Shown here piece by piece: positions 1 to 8,467 of a DNA stretch of 64,000 bases. Below the pieces are notes generated by a model that saw nothing but the letters and a program-made list of their open reading frames with translations, was not told where the DNA came from and ran no database searches. This DNA is from Nocardia aurantia (lineage in GTDB: Bacteria; Actinomycetota; Actinomycetes; Mycobacteriales; Mycobacteriaceae): NCBI RefSeq assembly GCF_009604425.1, contig NZ_WEGI01000008.1, positions 248,001-312,000 on the forward strand, given 5' to 3'. A program made the position numbers and the translations under genes. How positions within the stretch are numbered: the first letter of the stretch is position 1; each line of letters begins with the position of its first letter.

Positions 1-1025
1 GGCGCAAGGGCTGGGCGCTGGGCATGAACGCCGGCGGCGGCAATATCGGCGTGCCGGCGATCCAGCTGGTCGGCCTGGCCGTCATCGCGACGCTCGGCAG
101 CCAGTACGGGCACGCCTCGGTGGTCTGCCTGGTGTACCTGGTGCTGATCGTGCTCGCGGCGGTGGGCGCGGCGCTGAACATGAACAACGTCCGTAACCAG
201 AAGGCCGACTACGGCTACATGCTGACCGCGCTGAAGGTCCCGCAGTCCTGGGCCATCGCCTTCCTGTACATCGGCACCTTCGGGTCGTTCATCGGGTACG
301 GGTTCGCCTTCGGCCAGGTGCTGCAGATCGGTTTCATCGCCGGCGGGGCGAAGGCGGCGGCCGCCGCTCTGCACGCCGCGCAGATCGCGTTCATCGGCCC
401 GCTGCTGGGCTCGCTGTCGCGGCCGTACGGCGGTAAATGGGCCGACAAGATCGGCGGCAGCAAGGTGACGCTGTACAGCTTCCTCGCGATGACCGCCGGC
501 GCGATCATGGTGGCCGCCGCGAGCGCCGTCGCCGACGGGCACAAGCACGCCCCCAAGGGCGGCGTGATGGTGGCGCTGGTGGCCGGATTCATCGTCCTGT
601 TCCTGGTGTCGGGCATCGGCAACGGCGCGGTCACCAAGATCATCCCGTCTGTCTTCGACGCGAAATCCCGTGGGCTGCGGCTCGATCCGGCTGCCCGGGC
701 GGCCTGGTCACAGAACACCTCCGGCGCCCTGATCGGTGTCGTCGGCGCGATCGGCGCGCTCGGCGGCGTGGGCATCAACCTGGTGCTGCGCTCCTCGTAC
801 TCCGCCACCAAGTCCGCAACCACCGCGTTCTGGGTGTTCACGGTCTTCTACCTGGTCTGCGCGCTGGTCTGCTGGGCCGTGTTCCTGCGCCGCCCGCGCT
901 CCAGCGCATCGGCCCGCCCGGAGGAGGGGTCCGCGACCGGTGTGGTGACCGAGGCCGAGGCGCTGGTGCTGGAGGCCGAGGCCACCGACAGCGGCGCGGC
1001 AGTCGTGCCGAACACCGCTCACTGA
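1..1025 (+). CDS. narK: NarK-type nitrate/nitrite transporter, 3' part
   Basis: C-terminal part of a major facilitator superfamily nitrate/nitrite transporter, an inner-membrane protein that brings nitrate in or exports nitrite. The reading frame is open from the window edge (codons from base 3), so the true start is upstream. The motif KGWALGMNAGGGNIGV at the edge matches the glycine/asparagine nitrate signature of NarK/NasA proteins. About 340 residues are visible, with several hydrophobic helices and a second charged loop (SRPYGGKWADKIGG) typical of MFS loop 8-9. It lies 36 bp upstream of nirB on the same strand, so uptake and reduction are probably co-expressed. The polar tail rich in Glu and Ala after the last helix is not conserved in the family as far as I recall. 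Confidence 0.9.
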   Translation, partial: RKGWALGMNAGGGNIGVPAIQLVGLAVIATLGSQYGHASVVCLVYLVLIVLAAVGAALNMNNVRNQKADYGYMLTALKVPQSWAIAFLYIGTFGSFIGYGFAFGQVLQIGFIAGGAKAAAAALHAAQIAFIGPLLGSLSRPYGGKWADKIGGSKVTLYSFLAMTAGAIMVAAASAVADGHKHAPKGGVMVALVAGFIVLFLVSGIGNGAVTKIIPSVFDAKSRGLRLDPAARAAWSQNTSGALIGVVGAIGALGGVGINLVLRSSYSATKSATTAFWVFTVFYLVCALVCWAVFLRRPRSSASARPEEGSATGVVTEAEALVLEAEATDSGAAVVPNTAH

Positions 1026-1061
1026 TCCGACATTCCGACCCGACACCACAAAGGACAGAGC

Positions 1062-3602
1062 ATGAACGCCGCAGTGGAGCCCGGTGCCCGCAAGACCGTG
1101 GTCGTCGCCGGACACGGCATGGTCGGTCACCGGTTCGTGGAGGCGCTGCGCGCCCGTGACCTGGACGGCCGCTGGCAGGTCGTCGTCCTGGGCGAGGAGA
1201 CGCTGCCCGCCTACGATCGGGTCGGACTGTCGTCCTACGTCGGCAGCTGGGACGCCGCGCAGCTGGCGCTGCCCGGCAACGAGTACGCCGGCGACGATCT
1301 GGTGGACCTGCGGGTCGGGGTGCGGGCCGACGCGATCGACCCCGCGACCCGCAAGGTCACCACCTCCACCGGTGACGTCGTCGGCTACGACGCCCTGGTG
1401 CTGGCCACCGGCTCGTACCCGTTCGTGCCGCCGGTGCCGGGCCACGACCTGCCCGCTTGTTTCGTCTACCGGACCCTCGAGGATCTCGACGGCATCCGGG
1501 CCACCGCGCAGGCGGCCGGGCCCGGCGCGGTCGGCGTGGTCGTCGGCGGCGGGCTGCTGGGCCTGGAGGCCGCCAACGCGCTGCGGCTGCTGGGCATGAC
1601 CCCGCACGTCGTCGAGTACAACAGCCGCCTGATGCCGGCCCAGGTCGACGAGGGCGGCGGCGCCATCCTGGAGCGGCTGGTCACCGATCTCGGCCTGGAG
1701 GTGCACACCGGCGTCGGCACCTCGGCCATCGAACCCGCGGAAGACGGTGCGGGACTTCGGATCACGCTGTCGGACGAGTCGGTGATCGATGCCGCCCTGG
1801 TGGTCTTCTCCGCCGGTGTCCGCCCGCGGGACCAGCTCGCCCGCGACGCCGGCCTCGAGGTCGGCCCGCGCGGCGGCGTGATCACCGATCTCGGGATGCG
1901 CACCTCCGACCCGCACATCTGGGCCGTCGGCGAGGTCGCGGCGGTCGAGGGCAGCTGCTACGGCCTGGTCGCCCCCGGCTACACGACCGCGGAGGTCGCG
2001 GTCGACCGATTGCTCGGCGGCAGTGGCGAATTCCCGGGCGCCGACATGTCCACCAAGCTGAAACTGCTGGGCGTCGACGTGGCCAGCTTCGGCGACGCGC
2101 ACGGCGTCACCGCGGGCGCGCTGTCGGTGGTGCTGCACGACGCGGCCCGCGGCACCTACGCCAAGCTGGTCGTCTCCGACGACGCCAAGACCCTGCTCGG
2201 CGGCATCCTGGTCGGCGACGCCTCGGCGTACGCGGCGCTGCGGCCGCTGGTCGGTAGCGTTCTGCCCGCCGAACCGGCGGCGCTGATCTCGCCGGCCGGC
2301 GCCGAACTCGGCGCGGACGCGCTGCCCGACGAGGCCCAGATCTGCTCCTGCAACAACGTGAGCAAGGGCGCCATCGTGGGCGCGATCCACGAGGGCGCCT
2401 GCGACGTACCGGCGATCAAGGGCTGCACCAAGGCCGGAACCTCTTGCGGCGGTTGCGTTCCCATGCTGAAGAAGCTGCTGGAACAGTCCGGTGTGGAGAT
2501 GTCGAAGGCGCTGTGCGAGCACTTCGACCAGTCCCGGCAGGAGCTGTTCCACATCGTGGCGAGCACCGGCATCCGGACGTTCTCGCAGCTGATCGGCCGG
2601 CACGGCCGCGGCATGGGCTGCGACATCTGCAAGCCGACAGTGGCGTCGATCCTGGCGTCCACCTCCAGCGATCACATCCTGGACGGCGAGCAGGCGGCGC
2701 TGCAGGACACCAACGACCACTTCCTGGCGAACATGCAGAAGAACGGCACCTATTCGGTGGTGCCGCGGATGCCCGGCGGTGAGGTCACCGCCGATCAGCT
2801 GATCGAGATCGGCAGCATCGCAAAGGATTTCGGCCTCTACGTGAAGGTCACCGGCGGCCAGCGGATCGACCTGTTCGGCGCCCGGGTCGAGCAGCTGCCG
2901 AAGATCTGGCAGCGGCTGGTCGACGCCGGCATGGAGTCCGGGCACGCCTACGGAAAATCGCTGCGCACGGTGAAGAGCTGCGTCGGCTCCACCTGGTGCC
3001 GCTACGGTCAGCAGGACTCCGTCGGCATGGCGGTGCTGCTGGAGAAGCGCTACCGGGGCCTGCGCTCGCCGCACAAGCTGAAGCTCGCCGTCTCCGGCTG
3101 CGCCCGGGAATGCGCGGAGGCCCGCGGCAAGGATGTCGGCGTCATCGCCACCGAGCACGGCTGGAACCTGTACGTCGGCGGCAACGGCGGCCTGACCCCC
3201 AAGCACGCCGTGCTGCTGGCCGGCGATCTCGACGACGAGACGCTGATCAAGTACATCGACCGCTACCTGATGTTCTACATCCGCACCGCCGACCGGCTGC
3301 AGCGCACCGCGCCGTGGCAGGAGGCCCTCGAGGGCGGGCTCGACTATCTGAAAGCGGTGGTGTGCGACGATTCGCTGGGGATCGCGGCGGAACTGGAGGC
3401 GGCGATGGTCCGGCATGTCGCCGGCTACCGCGACGAGTGGGCTGCGGTGCTCGACGATCCGGCGAAGCTGTCGCGGTTCGTCTCCTTCGTCAACGCTCCC
3501 GAGGAAGCCGATCCGACGATCACGTTCGACGACAGTGGCGAGCGCAAGACACCCGTTCTGCTCGGTATGCCCGGTATCGCGGAGGGCTCCGCAGCCCGAT
3601 GA
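1062..3602 (+). CDS. nirB: Nitrite reductase [NAD(P)H] large subunit
   Basis: Cytoplasmic siroheme nitrite reductase large subunit, reducing nitrite to ammonium with NAD(P)H electrons (846 residues, normal length). Domain order: FAD/NAD(P)H oxidoreductase with dinucleotide motifs near residues 12-25 and 160-175; BFD-like [2Fe-2S] domain with C428, C430, C462 and C465; ferredoxin-like half-domain; siroheme/[4Fe-4S] site with C640-x5-C646 and C680-x3-C684, the classical pattern. ATG 1062 follows AAAGGACAG. NarK lies upstream, NirD downstream after 112 bp, and siroheme-pathway genes follow, so the whole block serves nitrate assimilation. Identification is secure. Confidence 0.97.
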   Translation: MNAAVEPGARKTVVVAGHGMVGHRFVEALRARDLDGRWQVVVLGEETLPAYDRVGLSSYVGSWDAAQLALPGNEYAGDDLVDLRVGVRADAIDPATRKVTTSTGDVVGYDALVLATGSYPFVPPVPGHDLPACFVYRTLEDLDGIRATAQAAGPGAVGVVVGGGLLGLEAANALRLLGMTPHVVEYNSRLMPAQVDEGGGAILERLVTDLGLEVHTGVGTSAIEPAEDGAGLRITLSDESVIDAALVVFSAGVRPRDQLARDAGLEVGPRGGVITDLGMRTSDPHIWAVGEVAAVEGSCYGLVAPGYTTAEVAVDRLLGGSGEFPGADMSTKLKLLGVDVASFGDAHGVTAGALSVVLHDAARGTYAKLVVSDDAKTLLGGILVGDASAYAALRPLVGSVLPAEPAALISPAGAELGADALPDEAQICSCNNVSKGAIVGAIHEGACDVPAIKGCTKAGTSCGGCVPMLKKLLEQSGVEMSKALCEHFDQSRQELFHIVASTGIRTFSQLIGRHGRGMGCDICKPTVASILASTSSDHILDGEQAALQDTNDHFLANMQKNGTYSVVPRMPGGEVTADQLIEIGSIAKDFGLYVKVTGGQRIDLFGARVEQLPKIWQRLVDAGMESGHAYGKSLRTVKSCVGSTWCRYGQQDSVGMAVLLEKRYRGLRSPHKLKLAVSGCARECAEARGKDVGVIATEHGWNLYVGGNGGLTPKHAVLLAGDLDDETLIKYIDRYLMFYIRTADRLQRTAPWQEALEGGLDYLKAVVCDDSLGIAAELEAAMVRHVAGYRDEWAAVLDDPAKLSRFVSFVNAPEEADPTITFDDSGERKTPVLLGMPGIAEGSAAR

Positions 3603-3652
3603 GACTCGCGTCACAGCTGGTCCACCCGGTGGCATGCGGGGGAAATGGGCGC

Positions 3653-3668
3653 GTAATCGCCCGGAAAC
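3653..3668 (+). promoter_or_regulatory. Possible GlnR-type box between nirB and nirD
   Basis: GTAAT-n6-GAAAC lies in the 112-bp nirB-nirD gap. The actinobacterial nitrogen regulator GlnR recognises gTnAC-n6-GaAAC units. The second half is a perfect match and the first has one mismatch. It could give nirD and downstream genes a separate nitrogen-controlled promoter. A single half-repeat in GC-rich DNA can occur by chance, so this is tentative. Confidence 0.3.
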
Positions 3669-3714
3669 AGCGTGCCGGTACCAACTAGGTAAGGCGTTCG
3701 GAGGAGAGCTACCG

Positions 3715-4116
3715 ATGACCGTGATCGATACGACCGTGACAACGCCGGTCACCACCACCGGCTGGACCCAGGCCTGCCGTCTCGACTATCTGATTTCCGG
3801 CCGCGGCGTGGCGGTGTTGCTGAAGGGTGGCCAGCAGGCCGCGCTGTTCCTGCTGCCGGACGGTTCGCTGTACGCCGTCGGCAACATCGATCCGTTCGGC
3901 CGGGCCGCGGTGATGTCCCGCGGTATCGTCGGCGACCGCGGCGGCGTGCCGATCGTGGCGTCGCCGCTGCTCAAGCAGGCCTTCTCGCTGCTGGACGGCC
4001 GCTGCCTGGACGACTCGGCGGTCACGCTGCCGGTCCACGCGGTCCAGGTGTCGGACGGGATCGTGTCCGTCTCGAACGAGCCGGTCGCGCCGTGCGAACC
4101 GGCGGAGCTACCGTGA
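3715..4116 (+). CDS. nirD: Nitrite reductase [NAD(P)H] small subunit
   Basis: Small subunit of assimilatory nitrite reductase, a Rieske-fold protein that partners NirB (133 residues). ATG 3715 is chosen because GGAGAG lies just before it; the same frame opens further upstream but without ribosome-binding sequence. The segment AVGNIDPFGRAAVMSRG corresponds to the Rieske cluster loop, but the Cys/His ligands are absent, as is normal for NirD. Its stop overlaps the GTG of the next gene by four bases (GTGA at 4113-4116), so translation of the following uroporphyrinogen-III synthase is probably coupled. Confidence 0.93.
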   Translation: MTVIDTTVTTPVTTTGWTQACRLDYLISGRGVAVLLKGGQQAALFLLPDGSLYAVGNIDPFGRAAVMSRGIVGDRGGVPIVASPLLKQAFSLLDGRCLDDSAVTLPVHAVQVSDGIVSVSNEPVAPCEPAELP

Positions 4117-5318
4117 CGGGAGAATTGGACGGTTTCACCGTCGGCGTGACCGCCGCGCGCCGCGCCGACGAACTCGGCACGCTGCTGTCCCGCCGGGGCG
4201 CGACCGTGGTGGCCGCCCCGGCGATCCGGATCATCCCGCTGGCCGACGACACCGAGCTGGAGCGGGTCACCCGGCAGCTGGTCGCCGACCCGCCGCAGGT
4301 GGCGGTCGCCACCACCGGCATCGGCTTCCGCGGCTGGATGGAGGCCGCGGAGGGCTGGGGCCTCGCCGAGGACCTGCGCACCACGCTCGCCGGCACCCGC
4401 CTGCTGGCCCGCGGCCCGAAGGCCAAGGGCGCCATCCGCGCCGCGGAACTGCGCGAGGAGTGGTCCCCGGCGTCGGAGTCGTCGGCGGAGGTGCTCGACC
4501 ACCTGCTCGGTGAGGGCGTCGAGGGCGTCCGCATCGCCGTCCAATTGCACGGCGCCACCACCGAATGGGAGCCGGTACCGGACTTCTGCGAGGTATTGCG
4601 TTGCGCCGGAGCGGATGTCGTGCCGGTGCCGGTGTATCGCTGGACGCCGCCGGAGGATCGGCAGCCGATGGACCGCCTCATCGAGGCGATCGTCACCTTC
4701 GGGCTGGACTGCGTGACCTTCACCAGCGCGCCCGCGGTGGCCTCACTCCTGATGCGCGCCAAGGAAACCGGCCTGCTGGACGCCGTCGTGCACGCCTTCC
4801 GCACCCGGGTGCTGCCCGCGTGCGTGGGCCCGATCACCGCCGCCCCGCTGGAGGAGCTCGGCGTGCCCACCACCTCGCCGGGCCGCGCCCGGCTGGGCGC
4901 GCTGGCCCGCCACGTCGCCGAGGAACTGCCGCGGCGCGCCAACAAGATTCACGCCGGCGGCCACATCCTGAGCGTGCGCGGCGGCTGTGTCGTGGTGGAC
5001 GGCACCGTCCGTCAGCTGGCCCCCGCGCCGATGGCCCTGATGCGGGCATTGGCCCGGCAGCCCGGCCGGGTGGTGTCGCGCGAGGACCTGCTCGCCGCGC
5101 TGCCCGGCGGCGGTGACGACACGCACGCGGTGGAGACCGGCATCGCCCGCTTGCGCGCCGGCCTCGGATCCCCGAAAGCCATTCAGACCGTGGTGAAACG
5201 CGGTTACCGCCTCGCCCTGGATCCGGCCGAGTGCGGCGACGACAACCCGCGCCCCCCGGTCGGTTACGTCCCGTCGCTGCGCCCGCGCCGGCTCGCGCCC
5301 GTGGCGGGAAATTGGTGA
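4113..5318 (+). CDS. Uroporphyrinogen-III synthase with C-terminal winged-helix DNA-binding domain
   Basis: Two-domain protein of about 401 residues. The first ~260 resemble HemD, which closes the linear tetrapyrrole into uroporphyrinogen III, the siroheme precursor. The last ~100 (from about QLAPAPMALMRALARQPGRV to VVKRGYRL) resemble the OmpR/PhoB winged helix. From memory, M. tuberculosis Rv0260c has the same architecture. GTG 4113 is preferred since it overlaps the nirD stop (GTGA) and GGCGGAG precedes it; a GTG at 4092 is also in frame. The next gene also begins in a GTGA overlap, making nirD-hemD-cbiX one translationally coupled run. Whether it is an enzyme, a regulator or both cannot be told from sequence. 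Confidence 0.88.
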   Translation: MTGELDGFTVGVTAARRADELGTLLSRRGATVVAAPAIRIIPLADDTELERVTRQLVADPPQVAVATTGIGFRGWMEAAEGWGLAEDLRTTLAGTRLLARGPKAKGAIRAAELREEWSPASESSAEVLDHLLGEGVEGVRIAVQLHGATTEWEPVPDFCEVLRCAGADVVPVPVYRWTPPEDRQPMDRLIEAIVTFGLDCVTFTSAPAVASLLMRAKETGLLDAVVHAFRTRVLPACVGPITAAPLEELGVPTTSPGRARLGALARHVAEELPRRANKIHAGGHILSVRGGCVVVDGTVRQLAPAPMALMRALARQPGRVVSREDLLAALPGGGDDTHAVETGIARLRAGLGSPKAIQTVVKRGYRLALDPAECGDDNPRPPVGYVPSLRPRRLAPVAGNW

Positions 5319-6040
5319 CCGCACCGGCCCTGGTGCTGGCCGCCCACGGCACCAGGAGCGCGCGGGGCGTGCAGATGATCGCCGACCTCGCCGCCGCGGT
5401 CGACCACGAATTGCGCAGCAGCGCAGGGTTTTCCGACGCACCGATCGTCCGGACGGCCTTCGTGGACGTCCTCGGCCCGACCCCGGCCGAAGTGCTGCGC
5501 GACCTGAATCAGCGTCCGGCCGTAGTGGTTCCGGCGTTCCTGGCCTCCGGCTACCACGTGTACCGGGACGTACCGCGCGAGGTGGCCGAGAGCGGCCATC
5601 CGGCCGTGACGGTCACCCCGGCCATGGGCCCCGACCTCGCACTGGCCCGGGTACTGCGCGCCCGGTTGCGCACGGCCGGTTGGCGATCCGGTGACGCGGT
5701 GGTGCTCGCCGCCGCCGGATCCTCGGATGCCCGTGCCCGCCACGACGTCCGCCGAGCGGCCGCCCTGCTGGGCGACCTCCTGCACACCACCGTGCGAGTC
5801 GGCACGATCGCCACCGGCGGCCCGCGCGTCCCCGAAGTGATTGCCGCACTACGCGAATCGGGACAGGAAAGGGTCTTCGTGAGCTCGTACCTGCTCGCCG
5901 AGGGCCTGTTCCAGCAGCGCCTGCACACGGCAGGCGCCGACGGTGTGGCCGACCCGATCGGCGTGCACTCGTCGGTCGTCCGCCTGCTCGCCGACCGTTA
6001 CCGCACCGCGGCGGACATCCTGCTCGACGCCGTCGCCTGA
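5315..6040 (+). CDS. Sirohydrochlorin chelatase (CbiX-like)
   Basis: About 241 residues, CbiX/SirB family, which inserts Fe2+ or Co2+ into sirohydrochlorin. The N-terminal LVLAAHGTRSARGV holds the conserved chelatase His in an AHGT motif. A second half (VVLAAAGSSDARARHDV and SSYLLAEGLFQQRL) matches the duplicated chelatase fold, and the His normally in the second repeat appears replaced by Ala in LAAAGSS. GTG 5315 overlaps the previous stop (GTGA). Position after nirBD and the HemD-like gene points to siroheme for NirB rather than cobalamin. Confidence 0.88.
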   Translation: MTAPALVLAAHGTRSARGVQMIADLAAAVDHELRSSAGFSDAPIVRTAFVDVLGPTPAEVLRDLNQRPAVVVPAFLASGYHVYRDVPREVAESGHPAVTVTPAMGPDLALARVLRARLRTAGWRSGDAVVLAAAGSSDARARHDVRRAAALLGDLLHTTVRVGTIATGGPRVPEVIAALRESGQERVFVSSYLLAEGLFQQRLHTAGADGVADPIGVHSSVVRLLADRYRTAADILLDAVA

Positions 6041-6193
6041 TCGAGGCGGCAGGACACCTCGTCGCCGAAGTCGTAGCGGTCGTACCTCCAGGTGCCGGGC
6101 CGCCGGCGAAGCCGTCCCGACCCGGGGATCATCCGGATCCGCGATCCGGCGTGGCATGATGACCGCCAGGATCGCGGATTTCAGGAGTCCAAC

Positions 6194-6445
6194 GTGGCCG
6201 GCACGCTCACAGTCGATCTTCACCCGGTTTTCCGGAGCGATCGCGACATCGACAAGGCCATCCGCAGTGCGGTCTTTCGTGCGGCCGCGCAGAAAGCGGA
6301 CCTGCTGGAGATCATTCCGGGCAAAGGTTCCGGAACCCTGAAACGCCGCGTCCTCGCCAAGCTCGCGCAGCCGAGCTTGAAGAAACTCTACCGGCGTGTC
6401 GAAGCAGATCCGGGGAACGAGGGGCGGATTCTCGTTCATTTTTAA
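6194..6445 (+). CDS. Small Smr-domain protein
   Basis: Stand-alone Smr domain of 83 residues, the nuclease-like module found at the C-terminus of MutS2. The TVDLHPV motif matches the LDLHG strand of the family and IIPGKGSGTLKRRVLAKL matches the GKGxG loop. GTG 6194 is selected because CAGGAG precedes it at a proper distance and the Smr domain begins directly after; the frame also extends upstream without a binding site. Function is unknown; Smr domains bind or nick branched nucleic acid in other proteins. No operon partner is evident; it lies between the siroheme block and a convergent aldo/keto reductase. Confidence 0.75.
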   Translation: MAGTLTVDLHPVFRSDRDIDKAIRSAVFRAAAQKADLLEIIPGKGSGTLKRRVLAKLAQPSLKKLYRRVEADPGNEGRILVHF

Positions 6446-6508
6446 TTGGCTGGGACGCACCTCTTCGCCGGGTATCGATCCGTCCGCCGAGCGAGTCGTG
6501 CTCGCTGC

Positions 6509-7573
6509 TCAGCGTCGGGCTTCGATCTTCAGGTCGCCGAAGGTGACCGCGCGGGTCATCGCGCGGTCCAGGAATTCGTGCGGGAAACCGAGATCGATGG
6601 CGCTGGCCGCCTCGAGGCGGGCCAGATGCACCGGCTCGAATTCGACCTCCAGCGCGCCGAGGTTGTCCTCCAGCTGGGCGGCGGTGCGGGCGCCGATGAT
6701 CGGCGCCGTCACCGCCGGATTGCACAGGGTCCAGGCCAGCGCCACCTGGGCCGGGGTGCGACCGAGCTCGGCCGCTACCTCCCGCACCACATCGGCGATC
6801 GCCAGTCCGCGTTCGGTCAGCGATCCTTGGGCTTTCGCGAGATTCTTGCGAGTGCCCTCCGGCTCGGCGACCGCCTCGCCGCGCAGATCGTCGCGCCCGT
6901 ACTTCCCCGTCAGTACCCCGCTGGCCAGCGGCGACCAGGGGATCACCCCCAGCCCCAGTTCGCCGGCCATCGGGATCAGTTCGCGCTCCACGGTGCGCTC
7001 GAGCAGGCTGTACTCGACCTGCAACGCCACCAGCGGCGACCAGCCACGCAGATCCGCGATGGTCTGCATCCGCGCCACCTGCCAGGCCGGCGCGTCCGAG
7101 ATCGCCACGTACAACACCTTGCCCTGCCGGACCAGATCGTCCATCCCGCGCAGGATCTCCTCGACCGGCGTCAGCCCGTCCCAGGCGTGCAAGTACAGCA
7201 GATCGATGTAATCGGTATTCAGCTGCCGCAGACTGTTCTCCACCGAGGCGAACATGCTCTTGCGCTGATTCCCACCGGAATTGGGATCACCGGGCCGCCG
7301 CAACATGGTGTATTTCGTTGCCAGCACCAAACTTTCGCGATTGCCCCGGGTGAACTCACCGAGCAGCCGCTCCGAGGTGCCGTCGGTGTACATACTGGCG
7401 GTGTCGATGAAGTTGCCGCCGCGCTCGACATAGGTGTCGAACAGTTTGCGGGCGTCCTCGGTATCGGCGCCCCAGCCCCAGTCCGCGCCGAACGTCATGG
7501 CGCCCAGCGCCAATGGCGAGACGCGCAGACCGGAGCGGCCGAGCAGCCGGTACGTGTCGAGAGTGCGTGACAT
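6509..7573 (-). CDS. Aldo/keto reductase
   Basis: NADPH-dependent aldo/keto reductase of 354 residues, (beta/alpha)8 barrel, of the broad YajO/PdxI-like group. Seen: SPLALGAMTFGADWG at the N-terminus, the DTASMYTDGTSERLLGEF region holding the catalytic Asp and Tyr, and IPWSPLASGVLTGKYG near the cofactor pocket. The Lys of the tetrad is in VLATKYT. ATG 7573 follows GGAGAT; the frame extends upstream but without a binding site. In the ancestral state it was probably divergently arranged with the HTH regulator whose broken start lies at 7692, before the island separated them. Substrate cannot be inferred. Confidence 0.92.
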   Translation of the reverse strand: MSRTLDTYRLLGRSGLRVSPLALGAMTFGADWGWGADTEDARKLFDTYVERGGNFIDTASMYTDGTSERLLGEFTRGNRESLVLATKYTMLRRPGDPNSGGNQRKSMFASVENSLRQLNTDYIDLLYLHAWDGLTPVEEILRGMDDLVRQGKVLYVAISDAPAWQVARMQTIADLRGWSPLVALQVEYSLLERTVERELIPMAGELGLGVIPWSPLASGVLTGKYGRDDLRGEAVAEPEGTRKNLAKAQGSLTERGLAIADVVREVAAELGRTPAQVALAWTLCNPAVTAPIIGARTAAQLEDNLGALEVEFEPVHLARLEAASAIDLGFPHEFLDRAMTRAVTFGDLKIEARR

Positions 7574-7647
7574 CGAATCTCCTTGATCGCTTCCGTGATT
7601 CGAGTTCCAGTCTGCGAACCGCGCGAGCATCCGATAAGGGAGAGTTT

Positions 7648-7729
7648 TTCCTGGTAAGGCCGGTACTACCCATGGCCCGTAGGATCGAGGGATGACGACC
7701 GGTGCGGTGGACCCGGCCGGGAGCTCGCC
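7648..7729 (+). repeat. Left copy of the ~82-bp direct repeat bracketing the island
   Basis: Aligns with 11175-11257 at roughly 88% identity, with 37 consecutive identical bases (7676-7712 against 11203-11239). It covers the upstream region and first codons of the HTH regulator that is intact at 11219. One base is missing near 7716 relative to the right copy. The two copies enclose the CYTH, radical SAM, HTH and NUDIX genes. Confidence 0.85.
7692..7729 (+). pseudogene. 5' fragment of an HTH/MmyB-type regulator
   Basis: ATG 7692 begins with the same seven codons (MTTGAVD) as the complete regulator at 11219. A single-base deletion then shifts the frame and similarity ends at 7729. Only a dozen codons remain, so this is a gene-start remnant, not a functional gene. 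It shows that the DNA at the left edge of the island once carried, or was copied from, the start of the regulator. Confidence 0.7.
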
Positions 7730-7764
7730 TAACCCCCTGCTTGCTGTCATCTGCTCCAAGAATG

Positions 7765-7815
7765 AGGGGGCAGCCTCTGCCCCGAGCGCTTGTCGGGAGC
7801 CGGGGGCTGCCCTCT
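7765..7815. terminator. Large two-tier hairpin near the island's left edge
   Basis: Outer arms AGGGGGCAGCC (7765-7775) and GGCTGCCCTCT (7805-7815) pair at 10 of 11 positions; an inner CCCGA/TCGGG stem (7781-7785, 7793-7797) nests inside. There is no U-tract. It may end transcription from the CYTH gene or be a structural end of the island. Confidence 0.45.
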
Positions 7816-7859
7816 CCTCGCGTCAACGGCCTGATCCTTCCGCTGAGCGGGGAGCTTTT

Positions 7860-7877
7860 CGCGCCGGTGTCGGCGCG
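7860..7877. terminator. Hairpin downstream of the CYTH gene
   Basis: Perfect 7-bp stem CGCGCCG / CGGCGCG with loop GTGT, 24 bp beyond the CYTH stop codon in the direction of its transcription. It has no U-tract in that direction, as is common for actinobacterial terminators. Confidence 0.45.
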
Positions 7878-7900
7878 GCGGTGCGGTGATCGTTTCGGTT

Positions 7901-8431
7901 CTAGAATCGCAGTTCCGGGAGGGTGTTGAGGTCGATGCCGTGGCGTGCGTAGATCTTGATGGTGTTCTCGCCGGTGAGGTCGGACTCGCTGTAGCCGAGC
8001 AGCTCGGCGATCCGGATCACGTCGGTTTTGGTCGGTGCTTCGATCTCCAGGTACGGCGGGATCCGGGGCCAGGAGTCGAGTTCGAGTTGTGCGTTGTCGA
8101 GGGTGAAGCTGACCCGTTTGGTTTCCTGGTAGGACTTCGGGGTGAAGCCCAGTATGCCCAGCAGGCTGTTGGTGGCAGCGAAGTCGTCTACCGTGACTTC
8201 CACTTCGTGGGTGCCGTCGATGGCGTCGCTGGTGATCTCCTTGACGGCGAGTGTGACGCTGTTTCCGTTGTCGCGGAGCCTGATCCACCTGGATTCGTCG
8301 CTGGGAGTGATGTCGTAGACGTAGCGGCGCATGAAGCGTTCGCCGTGGTTGTTGCCGCCGAGTTCGAGGATGCGGCGTTCGATCGTGTCGGGGTCGATGC
8401 CGAGGATTTTCGCTTCGTGCTCGATGGGCAT
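7901..8431 (-). CDS. CYTH-domain protein (class IV adenylate cyclase-like)
   Basis: 176-residue CYTH/triphosphate-tunnel protein. The defining ExExK motif is seen at the N-terminus (IEHEAKI, E4, E6, K8). Further tunnel-lining charged patches are SRWIRLRDNGN, VTLAVKEI, THEVEVTVDDF, ETKRVSFTLDNAQLELDSW and PYLEIEAP, in the usual order. Members are CyaB-type adenylate cyclases, thiamine triphosphatases or tripolyphosphatases; all act on triphosphate groups in the cytoplasm. ATG 8431 follows AGGAGAC. It is 36 bp downstream of the radical SAM gene and surely co-transcribed with it. The product is unlikely to be decided by sequence alone; C-terminal GENTIKIYARHGID is compatible with the CyaB-like branch. 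Confidence 0.88.
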   Translation of the reverse strand: MPIEHEAKILGIDPDTIERRILELGGNNHGERFMRRYVYDITPSDESRWIRLRDNGNSVTLAVKEITSDAIDGTHEVEVTVDDFAATNSLLGILGFTPKSYQETKRVSFTLDNAQLELDSWPRIPPYLEIEAPTKTDVIRIAELLGYSESDLTGENTIKIYARHGIDLNTLPELRF

Positions 8432-8467
8432 GGACGTCTCCTCTACAGGGTTGGTTGGCGGTCAACG

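Noticed and set aside
708..3758. 1016-codon minus-strand frame over nirB
   Set aside because: Antisense shadow of a securely identified gene; composition is His/Gln/Arg/Gly-rich without any domain.
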